Assembly (NCBI RefSeq): GCF_900142215.1
Contig: NZ_FRAC01000034.1
Span: 1 to 64,000 of the forward strand
DNA length: 64,000 bases
Source of the DNA: Anaerocolumna jejuensis DSM 15929
GTDB lineage: Bacteria > Bacillota > Clostridia > Lachnospirales > Lachnospiraceae
Direction: 5' to 3'
Positions 35,540-45,157 of this stretch are shown here, in pieces (the stretch's first letter is position 1; each line of letters begins with the position of its first letter). Made by a program: the position numbers and the translations under genes. Below the pieces are notes generated by a model that did not search any database, was not told the DNA's origin, and worked only from the letters and a program-made list of their open reading frames with translations.

Positions 35540-38500
35540 CTATTCTTCGAACTCTTCCTCTTCTATATCGCTGATTTCTACCGTTTCATCAAACGGGTCA
35601 AAGAAGCTGTCTTCTTCCTCAGCAGTTGTCTCACGGTATCCGGCTTCAGTATAATCTTCGTCATAATGGAAGTTATTGTCACCCTCAATAAGCGGTGTCA
35701 GATCACCATCGCCGTAATCGATATTCTCTGTCATCTTGACTTCCTGGCCATTTTCATCCAGCACGATAACATCCAGTGCCAGTGACTGAAGTTCTTTTAA
35801 AAGTACCTTAAAGGATTCCGGTATTCCGGGGTCGGAAATATTTTCGCCCTTAATGATAGCTTCATAGGTCTTTACACGGCCGGTAACATCATCGGATTTT
35901 ACAGTAAGGATTTCCTGAAGGGTATAAGCAGCACCGTAAGCTTCCAGTGCCCAAACCTCCATTTCACCGAATCTCTGTCCGCCGAACTGGGCTTTACCGC
36001 CTAGAGGCTGCTGGGTTACCAGGGAGTATGGTCCTGTTGAACGGGCATGGATCTTATCGTCTACCAGGTGGTGAAGCTTTAAGTAATGCATGAATCCAAC
36101 GGTAACGGATCCATCAAAAAATTCACCGGTTCTGCCGTCACGAAGTTTTACTTTACCATCCCTGTTAATAGGAACACCCTTCCATTCGTCTCTGTATGCT
36201 TTATTACCATCCAGATAATCCATCACCTCAGGGTCAAGAATGTCCTTATATTTGCTGTTGAATTCATCCCAATCCGTATTGACATAGTCATTGGCAAGCT
36301 CCAGAGTATCCATAATATCAAACTCATTGGCACCATCAAATACAGGTGTCGCAACCTTAAAGCCAAGTACCTTGGCTGCAAGGCTTAAATGGATTTCAAG
36401 TACCTGGCCGATATTCATACGGGAAGGCACACCCAGAGGGTTAAGCACGATATCAAGAGGTCTTCCGTTTGGCAGGAAAGGCATATCTTCTACAGGTAAC
36501 ACACGGGATACAACACCCTTGTTACCGTGACGTCCGGCCATCTTATCTCCAACCTGAATCTTTCTTTTCTGGGCAATATATACTCTGACAGTCTGATTAA
36601 CTCCGGGAGAGAGTTCATCACCGTTTTCTCTTGTAAATACTTTCGCGTCTACGATAATTCCGTACTCGCCGTGAGGTACACGAAGGGAGGTATCTCTGAC
36701 TTCTCTTGCCTTCTCACCAAAGATAGCACGAAGAAGTCTCTCTTCTGCCGTAAGCTCCGTTTCTCCCTTGGGAGTTACCTTACCTACCAGAATATCTCCG
36801 GCACGTACTTCCGCACCAATTCTTATGATACCGCGTTCATCCAGATCCTTCAGAGCATCATCACCAACACCGGGAACGTCCCTTGTGATTTCTTCCGGTC
36901 CTAATTTGGTATCTCTGGATTCTGCTTCATATTCCTCAATATGAACGGAGGTATAAACATCCTCCTGAACCAGTCTTTCACTTAAAAGAACCGCATCCTC
37001 GTAATTATAACCTTCCCAGGTCATAAATCCGATAAGAGGATTCTTGCCTAAAGCCAATTCGCCCTGAGAGGTGGAAGGACCGTCAGCTATAACCTGACCG
37101 GCTTCAATCTTATCACCCTTTACAACGATAGGTCTCTGATTAATACAGGTACCCTGGTTGCTTCTTGCGAATTTCAATAATTTATAAGTACTCTTGGTAC
37201 CGTCATCATTTTTTATAATGATTTCCTTGGAGGTGGATTTTTCAACCACACCAGCCTTCTCGGATACCAGGCAGACACCGGAGTCAACGGCCGCCTTTAA
37301 TTCAATACCGGTACCAACGACGGGAGCTTCCGTAATTAACAGAGGAACCGCCTGGCGCTGCATGTTGGAACCCATGAGGGCACGGTTAGCATCATCATTT
37401 TCAAGGAAAGGAATCATTGCAGTAGCCACAGAGAATACCATCTTAGGTGATACGTCCATTAAATCAATCCTGGACTTGGGATACTCAAGAGTATCCTCCC
37501 TGAAGCGGCCTGATATATTACTGTCGGTAAAATATCCGTTTTCATCCAAAGGCTCATTTGCCTGGGCCACTACATATTTATCTTCTTCATCTGCAGTGAG
37601 ATAAACAACCTCATCGGTAACTCTGGGGTTCTTAGGGTCTGTCTTATCCACTTTACGGTAAGGCGCCTCAATAAAACCATACTCATTAATCCTTGCATAA
37701 GAAGCCAGGGAGTTGATAAGACCGATGTTAGGACCTTCGGGAGTTTCTACAGGGCACATTCTGCCGTAATGGGAGTAATGTACGTCACGAACCTCGAAAC
37801 CGGCACGATCACGGGATAAACCGCCAGGTCCCAGGGCGGACAGACGCCTTTTGTGTGTCAGCTCGCCCAGAGGGTTATGCTGATCCATGAACTGTGACAA
37901 CTGGGAGCTTCCGAAGAATTCCTTCACAGCTGCTGTTACGGGCTTGATATTGATTAAGGACTGGGGGCTTACACCCTCTAAATCCTGAGTTGTCATTCTT
38001 TCCCTTACCACACGTTCCATTCTGGACAGACCGATACGGTACTGGTTCTGCAGCAATTCACCTACCGCACGGATTCTTCTGTTTCCTAAATGGTCGATAT
38101 CGTCAGAACCGCCGATACCGTATTCCAGATGGATGTTATAATTTATGGAAGCGATGATATCATCTTTTGTTATATGTTTGGGAATCAATTCGTTGATATT
38201 TCTCTTAATAGCAGTTTTAATATCCTCGATATCTTTAAATTCCTCTAAAATACTCTTTAAAACAGGATAGTAAACTTCTTCTGTTACTCCCAGTTCTTTC
38301 TTATCCACATCCAGGTAATAGTTTAAGTCAACCATTAAGCTGGAAAGGACCTTAACATTTCTTTCCTCCGCTTGTACCATTATAGAACGGACAGCGGCAT
38401 TCTGTATCTCTATAGCAAGAGCTTCTGTAATAACGGTACTGGCTTCTGCCATAATCTCACCGGTTTCCTTATTTACAACATCTTCTGCCAGGGTGCAGCC

Positions 38501-39370
38501 TAAAACCCTGTTCTTTAAAGAAAGCTTTTTATTGAACTTGAATCTTCCCACCTTTGCAAGGTCATACCTTCTGGGATCAAAAAACATACTGTTAATTAAG
38601 GATTCCGCACTTTCCACGGAAAGGGGTTCACCGGGACGCAGTTTTTTATACAACTCAAGTAAACCGTCCTGATAATTATCGGAAGGATCCTTTGTTATAC
38701 TTGCTAAAATTTTTGGTTCTTCTCCGAAAAGCTCCTGGATTTCGATATTGCTGCCAATGCCAAGTGCACGGATCAATACTGTAATGGGTACTTTTCTGTT
38801 ACGGTCCACACGAACATAAAATACATCGTTTGAATCGGTTTCATATTCCAGCCATGCTCCTCTGTTAGGAATAACAGTGGAAGAAAACAGCTTCTTACCG
38901 ATTTTGTCATGTCCGATGGAATAGTAAATTCCGGGTGAACGTACCAACTGGCTAACGATAACTCTTTCTGCTCCGTTTATCACGAAGGTTCCGGTTTCCG
39001 TCATTAATGGCAAGTCACCCATAAAAATATCGTGTTCATTGATTTCATCGTTCTCTTTGTTGTGAAGTCTGACTTTGACTTTTAAAGGAGCTGCAAAGGT
39101 AGCATCTCTTTCCTTGCACTCTTCAATTGAATATTTTACATCATCTTCGCACAGCGCAAAATCTACAAATTCCAAGCTCAAATGCCCGCTGTAATCTTCG
39201 ATTGGAGAGATATCATCAAAAACTTCCTTCAGTCCTTCGTCTAAAAACCACTGATAGGAATCTTTTTGAACTTCAATCAGATTAGGCATTTCCAGAACTT
39301 CTTTCTGTCTGGAATAGCTCATTCTTACGCCGTTTCCAACTTTGATTGGACGTATCCTGTTTTTATCCAT
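35540..39370 (-). CDS. rpoB: RNA polymerase beta subunit
   Basis: 1,276 residues. The rifampicin region (SSQLSQFMDQHNPLGELTHKRRLSALGPGG in pieces SQLSQFMDQHNPL and THKRRLSALGPGG) has the sensitive-type residues. Also seen are EGPNIGLI and the GRHGNKGVVS motif. The C-terminus is an acidic tail ending EEEEFEE. The frame is open to a GTG at 39382; ATG 39370 (MDKNRIRPIKVG) with AAGGGG upstream is preferred. rpoC follows about 55 bases after the stop. Confidence 0.97.
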   Translation of the reverse strand: MDKNRIRPIKVGNGVRMSYSRQKEVLEMPNLIEVQKDSYQWFLDEGLKEVFDDISPIEDYSGHLSLEFVDFALCEDDVKYSIEECKERDATFAAPLKVKVRLHNKENDEINEHDIFMGDLPLMTETGTFVINGAERVIVSQLVRSPGIYYSIGHDKIGKKLFSSTVIPNRGAWLEYETDSNDVFYVRVDRNRKVPITVLIRALGIGSNIEIQELFGEEPKILASITKDPSDNYQDGLLELYKKLRPGEPLSVESAESLINSMFFDPRRYDLAKVGRFKFNKKLSLKNRVLGCTLAEDVVNKETGEIMAEASTVITEALAIEIQNAAVRSIMVQAEERNVKVLSSLMVDLNYYLDVDKKELGVTEEVYYPVLKSILEEFKDIEDIKTAIKRNINELIPKHITKDDIIASINYNIHLEYGIGGSDDIDHLGNRRIRAVGELLQNQYRIGLSRMERVVRERMTTQDLEGVSPQSLINIKPVTAAVKEFFGSSQLSQFMDQHNPLGELTHKRRLSALGPGGLSRDRAGFEVRDVHYSHYGRMCPVETPEGPNIGLINSLASYARINEYGFIEAPYRKVDKTDPKNPRVTDEVVYLTADEEDKYVVAQANEPLDENGYFTDSNISGRFREDTLEYPKSRIDLMDVSPKMVFSVATAMIPFLENDDANRALMGSNMQRQAVPLLITEAPVVGTGIELKAAVDSGVCLVSEKAGVVEKSTSKEIIIKNDDGTKSTYKLLKFARSNQGTCINQRPIVVKGDKIEAGQVIADGPSTSQGELALGKNPLIGFMTWEGYNYEDAVLLSERLVQEDVYTSVHIEEYEAESRDTKLGPEEITRDVPGVGDDALKDLDERGIIRIGAEVRAGDILVGKVTPKGETELTAEERLLRAIFGEKAREVRDTSLRVPHGEYGIIVDAKVFTRENGDELSPGVNQTVRVYIAQKRKIQVGDKMAGRHGNKGVVSRVLPVEDMPFLPNGRPLDIVLNPLGVPSRMNIGQVLEIHLSLAAKVLGFKVATPVFDGANEFDIMDTLELANDYVNTDWDEFNSKYKDILDPEVMDYLDGNKAYRDEWKGVPINRDGKVKLRDGRTGEFFDGSVTVGFMHYLKLHHLVDDKIHARSTGPYSLVTQQPLGGKAQFGGQRFGEMEVWALEAYGAAYTLQEILTVKSDDVTGRVKTYEAIIKGENISDPGIPESFKVLLKELQSLALDVIVLDENGQEVKMTENIDYGDGDLTPLIEGDNNFHYDEDYTEAGYRETTAEEEDSFFDPFDETVEISDIEEEEFEE

Positions 39371-39507
39371 TGACGTTTTCACCCCTTGAATTTTATTTTT
39401 ATTTCCAGAAACATTCTAGAATAATTTGTTTAAACTACTTTTCATTTGCACGGATATGTGCTATAATAGATATTGTAGGCATATCTCCGCACAATAGTGC
39501 ATCTTTC

Positions 39508-39536
39508 ATACTATCACAGGAATGTCAAGTTGTCAA
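39508..39536 (-). promoter_or_regulatory. Promoter of rpoBC
   Basis: Minus strand TTGACA (39531-39536), 17-base spacer, TAGTAT (39508-39513). It lies in the 466-base gap between the rplJL terminator and rpoB, which holds no gene. A leader of about 130 bases follows. Confidence 0.65.
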
Positions 39537-39782
39537 TATGTTTTTGTCCTTTTTTCACCTTTTTCTCTTCCTAAGCCGAAGAATTCCCTATCTATAACTT
39601 ATTCCCAAAATAAGACAATCTATACCGGACCCCCCTTATTTCTTTTCATAAGTACAGGAGTACCTTTGAATCTGCTTATTTTCTCATTATTCCCGTCATT
39701 TTAACTGCCTTGCCGCATCCGCTCATTTTAATAAACCATGGATATTTATTAAAATTTCAGAGTTCTATTCTTTCCTCCGCAC

Positions 39783-39822
39783 AAAAAAGGTCTGTCCCAG
39801 TTATCTTCAGGACAGACCTTTG
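39783..39822 (-). terminator. Terminator between rplL and rpoB
   Basis: Stem AAGGTCTGTCC / GGACAGACCTT with a T6 run on the minus strand, just after the rplL stop. It uncouples most rplJL transcription from rpoBC. Confidence 0.8.
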
Positions 39823-39836
39823 CTTGTAAAGTTAAA

Positions 39837-40205
39837 TTATTTGATTGTAACCTTAGCGCCTTCTGCTTCAAGTTTAGTCTTGATATCAGCTGCTTCGTCC
39901 TTGGATGCAGCTTCTTTTAATGTCTTAGGAGCGCCATCTACAAGGTCTTTTGCTTCTTTTAAGCCTAAGCCAGTGATTTCACGAACAACTTTGATAACCT
40001 TAACTTTGTTAGGACCACATTCTGTTAACTCTACATCAAATTCTGTCTTCTCTTCAGCGTCTCCTGCTCCACCAGCTGCAGGTCCTGCAACTACAACACC
40101 AGCTGCTGCGGATACACCGAATTCTTCTTCACATGCTTTTACTAAATCATTTAATTCTAATACTGTTAAGCTCTTAATAGCTTCGATAAACTCTTGAGTT
40201 GTCAT
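39837..40205 (-). CDS. rplL: 50S ribosomal protein L7/L12
   Basis: Stalk protein of 122 residues. N-terminal dimerisation helix (TTQEFIEAIKSLTVLELNDL), Ala/Gly-rich hinge and the C-terminal factor-binding domain (EKTEFDVELTECGPNKVKVI, then GLGLKEAKDLVDGAPK). The frame is open to 40220; ATG 40205 has GGAGG upstream and is used. It follows rplJ directly. Confidence 0.96.
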   Translation of the reverse strand: MTTQEFIEAIKSLTVLELNDLVKACEEEFGVSAAAGVVVAGPAAGGAGDAEEKTEFDVELTECGPNKVKVIKVVREITGLGLKEAKDLVDGAPKTLKEAASKDEAADIKTKLEAEGAKVTIK

Positions 40206-40257
40206 TTGAAATACCTCCAATTAATAATTTATTTGTACCGAATAAAAGTTTTCTTCC

Positions 40258-40752
40258 TTATGCCACTTCTGACTGTTTCTCAGCAATCTGCTTAAGAACA
40301 CGTGCAAAGTTGGTAATAGGTGACTGTAAGCTTCCAAGTAATTTGGAAACAAGTACTTCTCTGGAAGGGATTGTTGCGATGATCTGAATACCTTTTTCAT
40401 CGTAATAGGTTCCTTCTACAACACCGGCCTTGAATTCCAATTTAGGAGAAGTCTTGATTACTTCATTGATGATTCTTGCAGGAGCAGTTGCATCTTCAAT
40501 TCCGAAAGCTACTGCTGTAGGTCCTTCCAAGTGTTTTGCAAGGCTCTCATATACAGTTCCTTCAAATGCACGTTTTAACAAAGTATTCTTGTATACTTTA
40601 TATACAACGCCGGCTTCTCTTAACTGTTTACGAAGCTTGGTATCTTCTTCTACCGTAAGACCACGGTAATCAACAGCAACGATTGCCTTAGCCTGATCAA
40701 CATGACTTTTAATTTCATCAATAATAGGTTGTTTTAATTCTACTTTTGCCAT
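40258..40752 (-). CDS. rplJ: 50S ribosomal protein L10
   Basis: Stalk-base protein of 164 residues that binds 23S rRNA and L7/L12 dimers. Starts MAKVELKQPIIDEIKSHVDQ with AAGGAGG upstream. Contains VVDYRGLTVEE-like and YKNTLLKRAFEG motifs. The leader carries a structured region and an intrinsic terminator right before the ribosome site, as in L10-controlled operons. Confidence 0.95.
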   Translation of the reverse strand: MAKVELKQPIIDEIKSHVDQAKAIVAVDYRGLTVEEDTKLRKQLREAGVVYKVYKNTLLKRAFEGTVYESLAKHLEGPTAVAFGIEDATAPARIINEVIKTSPKLEFKAGVVEGTYYDEKGIQIIATIPSREVLVSKLLGSLQSPITNFARVLKQIAEKQSEVA

Positions 40753-40777
40753 TCTGGTACACCTCCTTATAGATTTT

Positions 40778-40811
40778 AAAAAAATCCCTTACTGCGAGAC
40801 AGCAAGGGATT
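40778..40811 (-). terminator. Attenuator terminator in the rplJ leader
   Basis: Stem AATCCCTTGCTG ... CAGTAAGGGATT on the minus strand, then T7, then the rplJ ribosome site about 10 bases later. Its position inside the leader means it must be conditional. Confidence 0.75.
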
Positions 40812-41060
40812 CAATAAATTTCTTTATGAATCTGAGTTTTGTTATACCAACTCATTGAGTTAATTATTAAAACTCATTGAGTTAATTTTTATAAACTCAT
40901 ACCCTCGGTAGGCGTTATCAACTTATGCCTTACGGCACCTACTGTCTTCGGCAGATAATGCGGAACTTGGTAAACAATTTCCGCAAGCAGAAATTTATAA
41001 GCAATTTCCACTAACTTTGACATTATAACATTAATCTATTATGGTGTCAATCACAAATCA
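40812..41060 (-). promoter_or_regulatory. Ribosomal protein L10 leader
   Basis: The 325-base gap between rplA and rplJ contains complementary GC-rich blocks (around 40915-41000) typical of the L10 leader. It also holds two copies of the palindrome AACTCATTGAGTT at 40849-40861 and 40871-40883. L10-L12 binding to such leaders favours termination in Bacillus; the same is inferred here together with the hairpin at 40778-40811. Confidence 0.5.
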
Positions 41061-41077
41061 AAATCTTTGCAAAAAGA

Positions 41078-41773
41078 TTACTGAGTGAGCTTTGCAGTAT
41101 TTAATTTAACACCAGGTCCCATTGTGGAAGAAAGTGTAACACTCTTTAAATACTGTCCTTTTGCAGCAGAGGGTTTTGCTTTATTGATTGCACCAATAAG
41201 CGTCTGGAAGTTGTCCGCTAATTGATCTTCGCTAAATGAAGCTTTTCCCAACGGCACGTGAATGATATTTGTTTTATCCAATCTGTATTCGATCTTACCT
41301 GCTTTGATATCCTTAACAGCCTTTGCTACATCCATGGTAACAGTTCCGGCTTTGGGGTTAGGCATTAAGCCCTTCGGTCCGAGTACACGTCCTAAACGTC
41401 CTACAACACCCATCATATCAGGAGTAGCAACAACAACGTCAAAGTCAACCCAGCCTTCATTCTGGATCTTAGGCACTAATTCTTCTCCGCCTACATGATC
41501 TGCGCCGGCTGCTTCTGCTTCAGAAAGCTTATCACCCTTTGCAAATACTAATACTTTAACTGTTTTACCGGTTCCGTGGGGAAGTACTACCGCACCACGT
41601 ACCTGCTGGTCAGCGTGACGTCCGTCAACACCAAGTCTGATATGAGCCTCTATTGTTTCATTGAATTTAGCAACAGCAGTTTTCTTAACTAAGCCGATAG
41701 CAGCATCTGCATCATAAAAAACAGCCCTGTCGATAAGCTTTGCAGCTTCTGCGTATTTCTTTCCTCTTTTCAT
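41078..41773 (-). CDS. rplA: 50S ribosomal protein L1
   Basis: 231 residues, usual length. Starts MKRGKKYAEAAKLIDRAV with AGGAGGT upstream. The two-domain protein binds 23S rRNA at the E-site stalk; GRLGRVLGPKGLMPNPKAGTV (in pieces GRLGRVLGPKG and LMPNPKAGTV) is the conserved loop. It lies downstream of rplK and upstream of the L10 leader. Confidence 0.96.
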   Translation of the reverse strand: MKRGKKYAEAAKLIDRAVFYDADAAIGLVKKTAVAKFNETIEAHIRLGVDGRHADQQVRGAVVLPHGTGKTVKVLVFAKGDKLSEAEAAGADHVGGEELVPKIQNEGWVDFDVVVATPDMMGVVGRLGRVLGPKGLMPNPKAGTVTMDVAKAVKDIKAGKIEYRLDKTNIIHVPLGKASFSEDQLADNFQTLIGAINKAKPSAAKGQYLKSVTLSSTMGPGVKLNTAKLTQ

Positions 41774-41888
41774 TACATTACCTCCTAGTGGTATTATCGG
41801 GAGCTTAAAGAACCATTATCCAAAACGATGGATTCCTTTTCATGGAATGCCAAAGGCTTCCATTACCCTCCCACATTTTTTTTATAAA

Positions 41889-42314
41889 TTAGTCAACTAC
41901 AGTAATTCCCATACTTCTTGCAGTACCGGATATCATGCTGATAGCAGAGTCGATATTTGCAGCATTTAAGTCTGGCATTTTTAATTCCGCAATCTTTCTT
42001 ACTTCGTCTTTGGTTATGGTTGCAACCTTGGTCTTGTTAGGAACTGCAGAGCCGGATTTTAAATTGCAAGCTTTCTTTAAAAGAATAGCAGCCGGAGGAG
42101 TCTTTGTGATGAAGCTAAAGCTTCTGTCCGCATATACAGTGATAACAACAGGAATGATCATTCCTTCCTGATCTGCTGTTCTTGCATTGAATTCCTTTGT
42201 GAACTGCACAATGTTAACACCATGCTGACCTAAAGCAGGTCCAACAGGCGGTGCAGGTGTTGCCTTTGCAGCGGGAATTTGTAATTTAATATAACCTGTA
42301 ACTTTCTTTGCCAT
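41889..42314 (-). CDS. rplK: 50S ribosomal protein L11
   Basis: 141 residues, GTPase-centre protein. N-terminal GYIKLQIPAAKATPAPPVGP with the conserved prolines, GQHGVNI, and C-terminal rRNA-binding domain ending GTARSMGITVVD. AGGAGGT upstream. About 100 bases follow nusG and about 115 precede rplA. Confidence 0.96.
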   Translation of the reverse strand: MAKKVTGYIKLQIPAAKATPAPPVGPALGQHGVNIVQFTKEFNARTADQEGMIIPVVITVYADRSFSFITKTPPAAILLKKACNLKSGSAVPNKTKVATITKDEVRKIAELKMPDLNAANIDSAISMISGTARSMGITVVD

Positions 42315-42416
42315 TATAGCATACCTCCTGAATTTGTGGTTTTATCGGGATTGCCCTCCCACCATCCGGTTCTTTTCGTGCAACAGAAGTTTTTATGAGT
42401 ACCGGATGTTCTTTGT

Positions 42417-42932
42417 TTACAATTTTCTGATATCCGTGAAACTTATTTCGACAGGAGTTTCACGTCCAAACATATCGACACTGATTGTGACAATCTGTTT
42501 GTGAGTATTAATCTGCTTGATGATGCCTGTTGTATTTTCCCACACACCGGAAACAACCTCCACCATATCGCCGATTTCAAAATCAACAACAACGTCGTCT
42601 TTTTTGATTCCCATAGCTTTCATTTCTATGTCCGTTAAGGGAACCGGTTTGGAGCCAGGACCGACAAATCCGGTAACGCCTCGTGTATTACGAACAACGT
42701 ACCAGGTATCGTCGTTCATTTCCATGTTAAGCAAAACATATCCAGGGAACATCTTCTTCTGAACTTTTTTCTTAACACCGTTCTTTACTTCGATAACATC
42801 TTGTAAGGGAACGGATACCTCTAAGATCTGATCTTGAAGTTTTCTGTTTTCAATTGTTTTCTCAATGTTGGCTTTCACCTTATTCTCATATCCTGAGTAG
42901 GTATGAACAACGTACCAATTCGTCTTTGACAT
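42417..42932 (-). CDS. nusG: Transcription elongation/termination factor NusG
   Basis: 171 residues. NGN domain with WYVVHTYSGYENKVKANIEK and FPGYVLLNMEM, then a KOW domain (GDMVEVVSGVWENTTGIIKQ). It links RNA polymerase with ribosomes or Rho. Directly after secE, in the canonical secE-nusG-rplK-rplA order. Confidence 0.96.
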   Translation of the reverse strand: MSKTNWYVVHTYSGYENKVKANIEKTIENRKLQDQILEVSVPLQDVIEVKNGVKKKVQKKMFPGYVLLNMEMNDDTWYVVRNTRGVTGFVGPGSKPVPLTDIEMKAMGIKKDDVVVDFEIGDMVEVVSGVWENTTGIIKQINTHKQIVTISVDMFGRETPVEISFTDIRKL

Positions 42933-42947
42933 ATGACCATCCTTATT

Positions 42948-43157
42948 CTATTTAATTATAAAACCGAGACCGAATTTTATGATTAAATCTATTACAGATA
43001 TTATTACCCCCAGTGCTACTGATGCTACCAGCACTGCTGATGACTGCTTTATAAGGGTATCCCTGTCAGGCCAGGCTATTTTTGAGAATTCAGCTTTCAG
43101 TCCTTTAAACCTGCTTTTCTTTGGAGCCTTTTCTGTTACAGTTAAGTTCTCTCCCAT
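42948..43157 (-). CDS. secE: Preprotein translocase subunit SecE
   Basis: 69 residues with one C-terminal membrane helix (SAVLVASVALGVIISVIDLI) after the amphipathic FSKIAWPDRDTLIKQ helix, the family hallmark. Lies between rpmG and nusG, so identification is secure despite its size. Confidence 0.93.
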   Translation of the reverse strand: MGENLTVTEKAPKKSRFKGLKAEFSKIAWPDRDTLIKQSSAVLVASVALGVIISVIDLIIKFGLGFIIK

Positions 43158-43232
43158 ATTCTCACTTTCCTTTCCTATCAGTCTGTCCTTAAAATAAATT
43201 TTAAGCTGACCGAATTAGAAATTAAGATACCG

Positions 43233-43382
43233 TTATTTTGTTTCTTTGTGTAATGTGTGTGTTTTGCAAAACTTGCAGTACTTCTTTGTTTCCATTCTGT
43301 CTGGATGTGCTTTTTTTTCTTTTGTCGTATTATAATTACGTTGTTTGCACTCCGTACATGCCAATGTGATCTTTACGCGCAC
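43233..43382 (-). CDS. rpmG: 50S ribosomal protein L33
   Basis: A 49-residue gene found by direct translation. GTG start at 43382 with GGAGG eight bases upstream. Protein begins MRVKITLACTECKQRNYNTT and has the zinc-type pairs CTEC and CKFC, ending THTLHKETK. It heads the rpmG-secE-nusG operon. Confidence 0.94.
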   Translation of the reverse strand: MRVKITLACTECKQRNYNTTKEKKAHPDRMETKKYCKFCKTHTLHKETK

Positions 43383-43449
43383 AGCTTCCACCTCCGCTTG
43401 AATTTTAAAATTTTAGGCATAAAAAAAAGACCTCTTCCATCGCCAATCT

Positions 43450-43478
43450 AATATAACATACTTACGCTTTCCAGTCAA
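43450..43478 (-). promoter_or_regulatory. Promoter of rpmG-secE-nusG
   Basis: Minus strand TTGACT (43473-43478), 17-base spacer, TATATT (43450-43455), overlapping the last codons of the LacI-type gene. Confidence 0.6.
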
Positions 43479-44484
43479 TAATTTTTTTCACTGTTCCGCC
43501 CTCTATTAATTCCACTCCAAGGCATACGGAATCCAGGGAAGTCGTCATTGGGCTCTCAATCAGACTGACCAGTTGTTTTGCCGCTTCGCTTCCTATCTTG
43601 TCGGTATCCTGTTTCACCGTTGTAAGTCTTGGCTCAATTGCCTGTGAGACAGAGATTCCGTCATATCCGGCTACCGATATATCCTCCGGTACCTTAAAGC
43701 CCAGTTTTCTGATACCGTTCATTACCCCAAGGGCGGCATAGTCATCCGGTGCAATGATGCAGGTAGGCGGAACCGGAAGCTTCAAAAGGTCCTTTGCCAG
43801 CTCTTCGCAGGCTTCCGAATTTCGGTAGATGCCTTCTACCAGATATTCCTCCGGTATGGTAAGCCCATTTTCTTTCATGGCGTTATGAAAGCCTACCAGC
43901 CGGTTGTGGGTTACTGAGGATATATTTCCATGAATGTAGGCAATTCTTTTGTGCCCGCAGTCAATAATATACTGGGTCAGCTGCTTCATCCCATCATAGT
44001 TGTCGGACAGGATGGAAATCGCCTCATTGGATACCTGGTCTACGGTCACTACAGGATAGGGGCTGTTTACCAGTTCTATGACCTGAGTCTGGGCAAAATC
44101 GGCGCACACGATGAAAACGCCGTCAAAATTCCGGTATCTGCAATGTTCCAGATAGCTCATTCTGCGCTTTCCCATGTTGTGCTCTATAAAAGTTATATCA
44201 TATCCCTTTAAGGCAGCTTTTTCTTTAAAGGATGCCAGGATATGGGCAAAATATTCATTCCTCAGCCCGTAATCAAACAAAGTCGAGAACAGGACACCTA
44301 TGTTATAGGTCTTCTTTGATTTTATTGCCCTTCTTCCGTCAGGGGGCAGATATCCCAGCTCAACGGCAGCTTTTTTTATCTCTTCCCGTTTCTCTGCGCC
44401 AATATCCCTGTATCCATTTAGTGCCTTACTGACTGTGGATGTTGATACCCTGCATTTTTTCGCAATATCTTTAATGGTAGCCAT
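43462..44484 (-). CDS. LacI-family transcriptional regulator
   Basis: 340 residues. N-terminal helix-turn-helix and hinge (MATIKDIAKKCRVSTSTVSK, then ALNGYRDIGAEKREEI) are followed by a periplasmic-binding-like sensor domain. The frame is open to a GTG at 44496; ATG 44484 with AGGA upstream gives the family start. It is the last gene before the ribosomal block and lies 3' of the electron-transfer locus. No sugar genes adjoin, so the effector and targets cannot be named. Confidence 0.85.
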   Translation of the reverse strand: MATIKDIAKKCRVSTSTVSKALNGYRDIGAEKREEIKKAAVELGYLPPDGRRAIKSKKTYNIGVLFSTLFDYGLRNEYFAHILASFKEKAALKGYDITFIEHNMGKRRMSYLEHCRYRNFDGVFIVCADFAQTQVIELVNSPYPVVTVDQVSNEAISILSDNYDGMKQLTQYIIDCGHKRIAYIHGNISSVTHNRLVGFHNAMKENGLTIPEEYLVEGIYRNSEACEELAKDLLKLPVPPTCIIAPDDYAALGVMNGIRKLGFKVPEDISVAGYDGISVSQAIEPRLTTVKQDTDKIGSEAAKQLVSLIESPMTTSLDSVCLGVELIEGGTVKKIIDWKA

Positions 44485-44571
44485 GTTTCCTGTCACCGCC
44501 TTCCATATTAATACACACGTAATATAAGCCTGCTTTTATACTGCCAAATAAAAAGCTGCAGCTAAAATTGA

Positions 44572-45087
44572 TTAATACCGCATACTGTCTTTCAGCCTCA
44601 GCTGCACCTTAAGGAGCATTCCGCCCAGGATTCCTATTAAGATTCCTGTTATGGTGCCCGCAATCAGAAGAACCGGAAGATAATAGATCACACTGGTGGT
44701 TTTCAGCATAAGGGCTGCCACAAATATCTGCCCTATGTTGTGGGATATTCCCCCTGCAAGACTGACTCCTATCATGCTGAAGCCTTTTATTTTCTTCAGC
44801 AGGCACATTACCAGCCAGCTTAAGAGCCCTCCTGCCAGACTGTACAGCAGGCTTGCCATATTTCCAAAGGTAAATCCCACCAGCACTATCCTTACACAGG
44901 ATATAAAGAAGGCCTCTTTTGGCCCCAGGGCATAGAGTGCCGTAAGTACAACAATATTAGCAAGTCCAAGCTTAATTCCCGGAATTCCTAACGAAATGGG
45001 AATCAGCACCTCGACAAAACTAAACACAAACGCAAGTGCGACAAATATTCCATAATACGCTACCTGGCCTGCCGTGGATTTCTTCAT
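44572..45087 (-). CDS. eetB: Gx transporter / HepS-like membrane protein, EetB-like
   Basis: 171 residues with five or six hydrophobic segments; begins MKKSTAGQVAYYGIFVALAF and contains GIPGIKLGLANIVVLTAL, the family hallmark, and SGLAGGISHNIGQ-like text (VSLAGGISHNIGQ). This family, often labelled 'Gx transporter' or 'heptaprenyl diphosphate synthase component I', accompanies FMN transferase and flavinylated lipoproteins. In Listeria the corresponding gene is thought to help assemble the flavin electron-transfer chain. It lies 70 bases after the FMN transferase. The EetB label is from context and moderate. Confidence 0.65.
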   Translation of the reverse strand: MKKSTAGQVAYYGIFVALAFVFSFVEVLIPISLGIPGIKLGLANIVVLTALYALGPKEAFFISCVRIVLVGFTFGNMASLLYSLAGGLLSWLVMCLLKKIKGFSMIGVSLAGGISHNIGQIFVAALMLKTTSVIYYLPVLLIAGTITGILIGILGGMLLKVQLRLKDSMRY

Positions 45088-45157
45088 TTTGGTACCCTTT
45101 CTAAGCTATAAAAGCTGAATATCAGACTGGAATAGATGGCGTTTTTATTCAGCTTGA

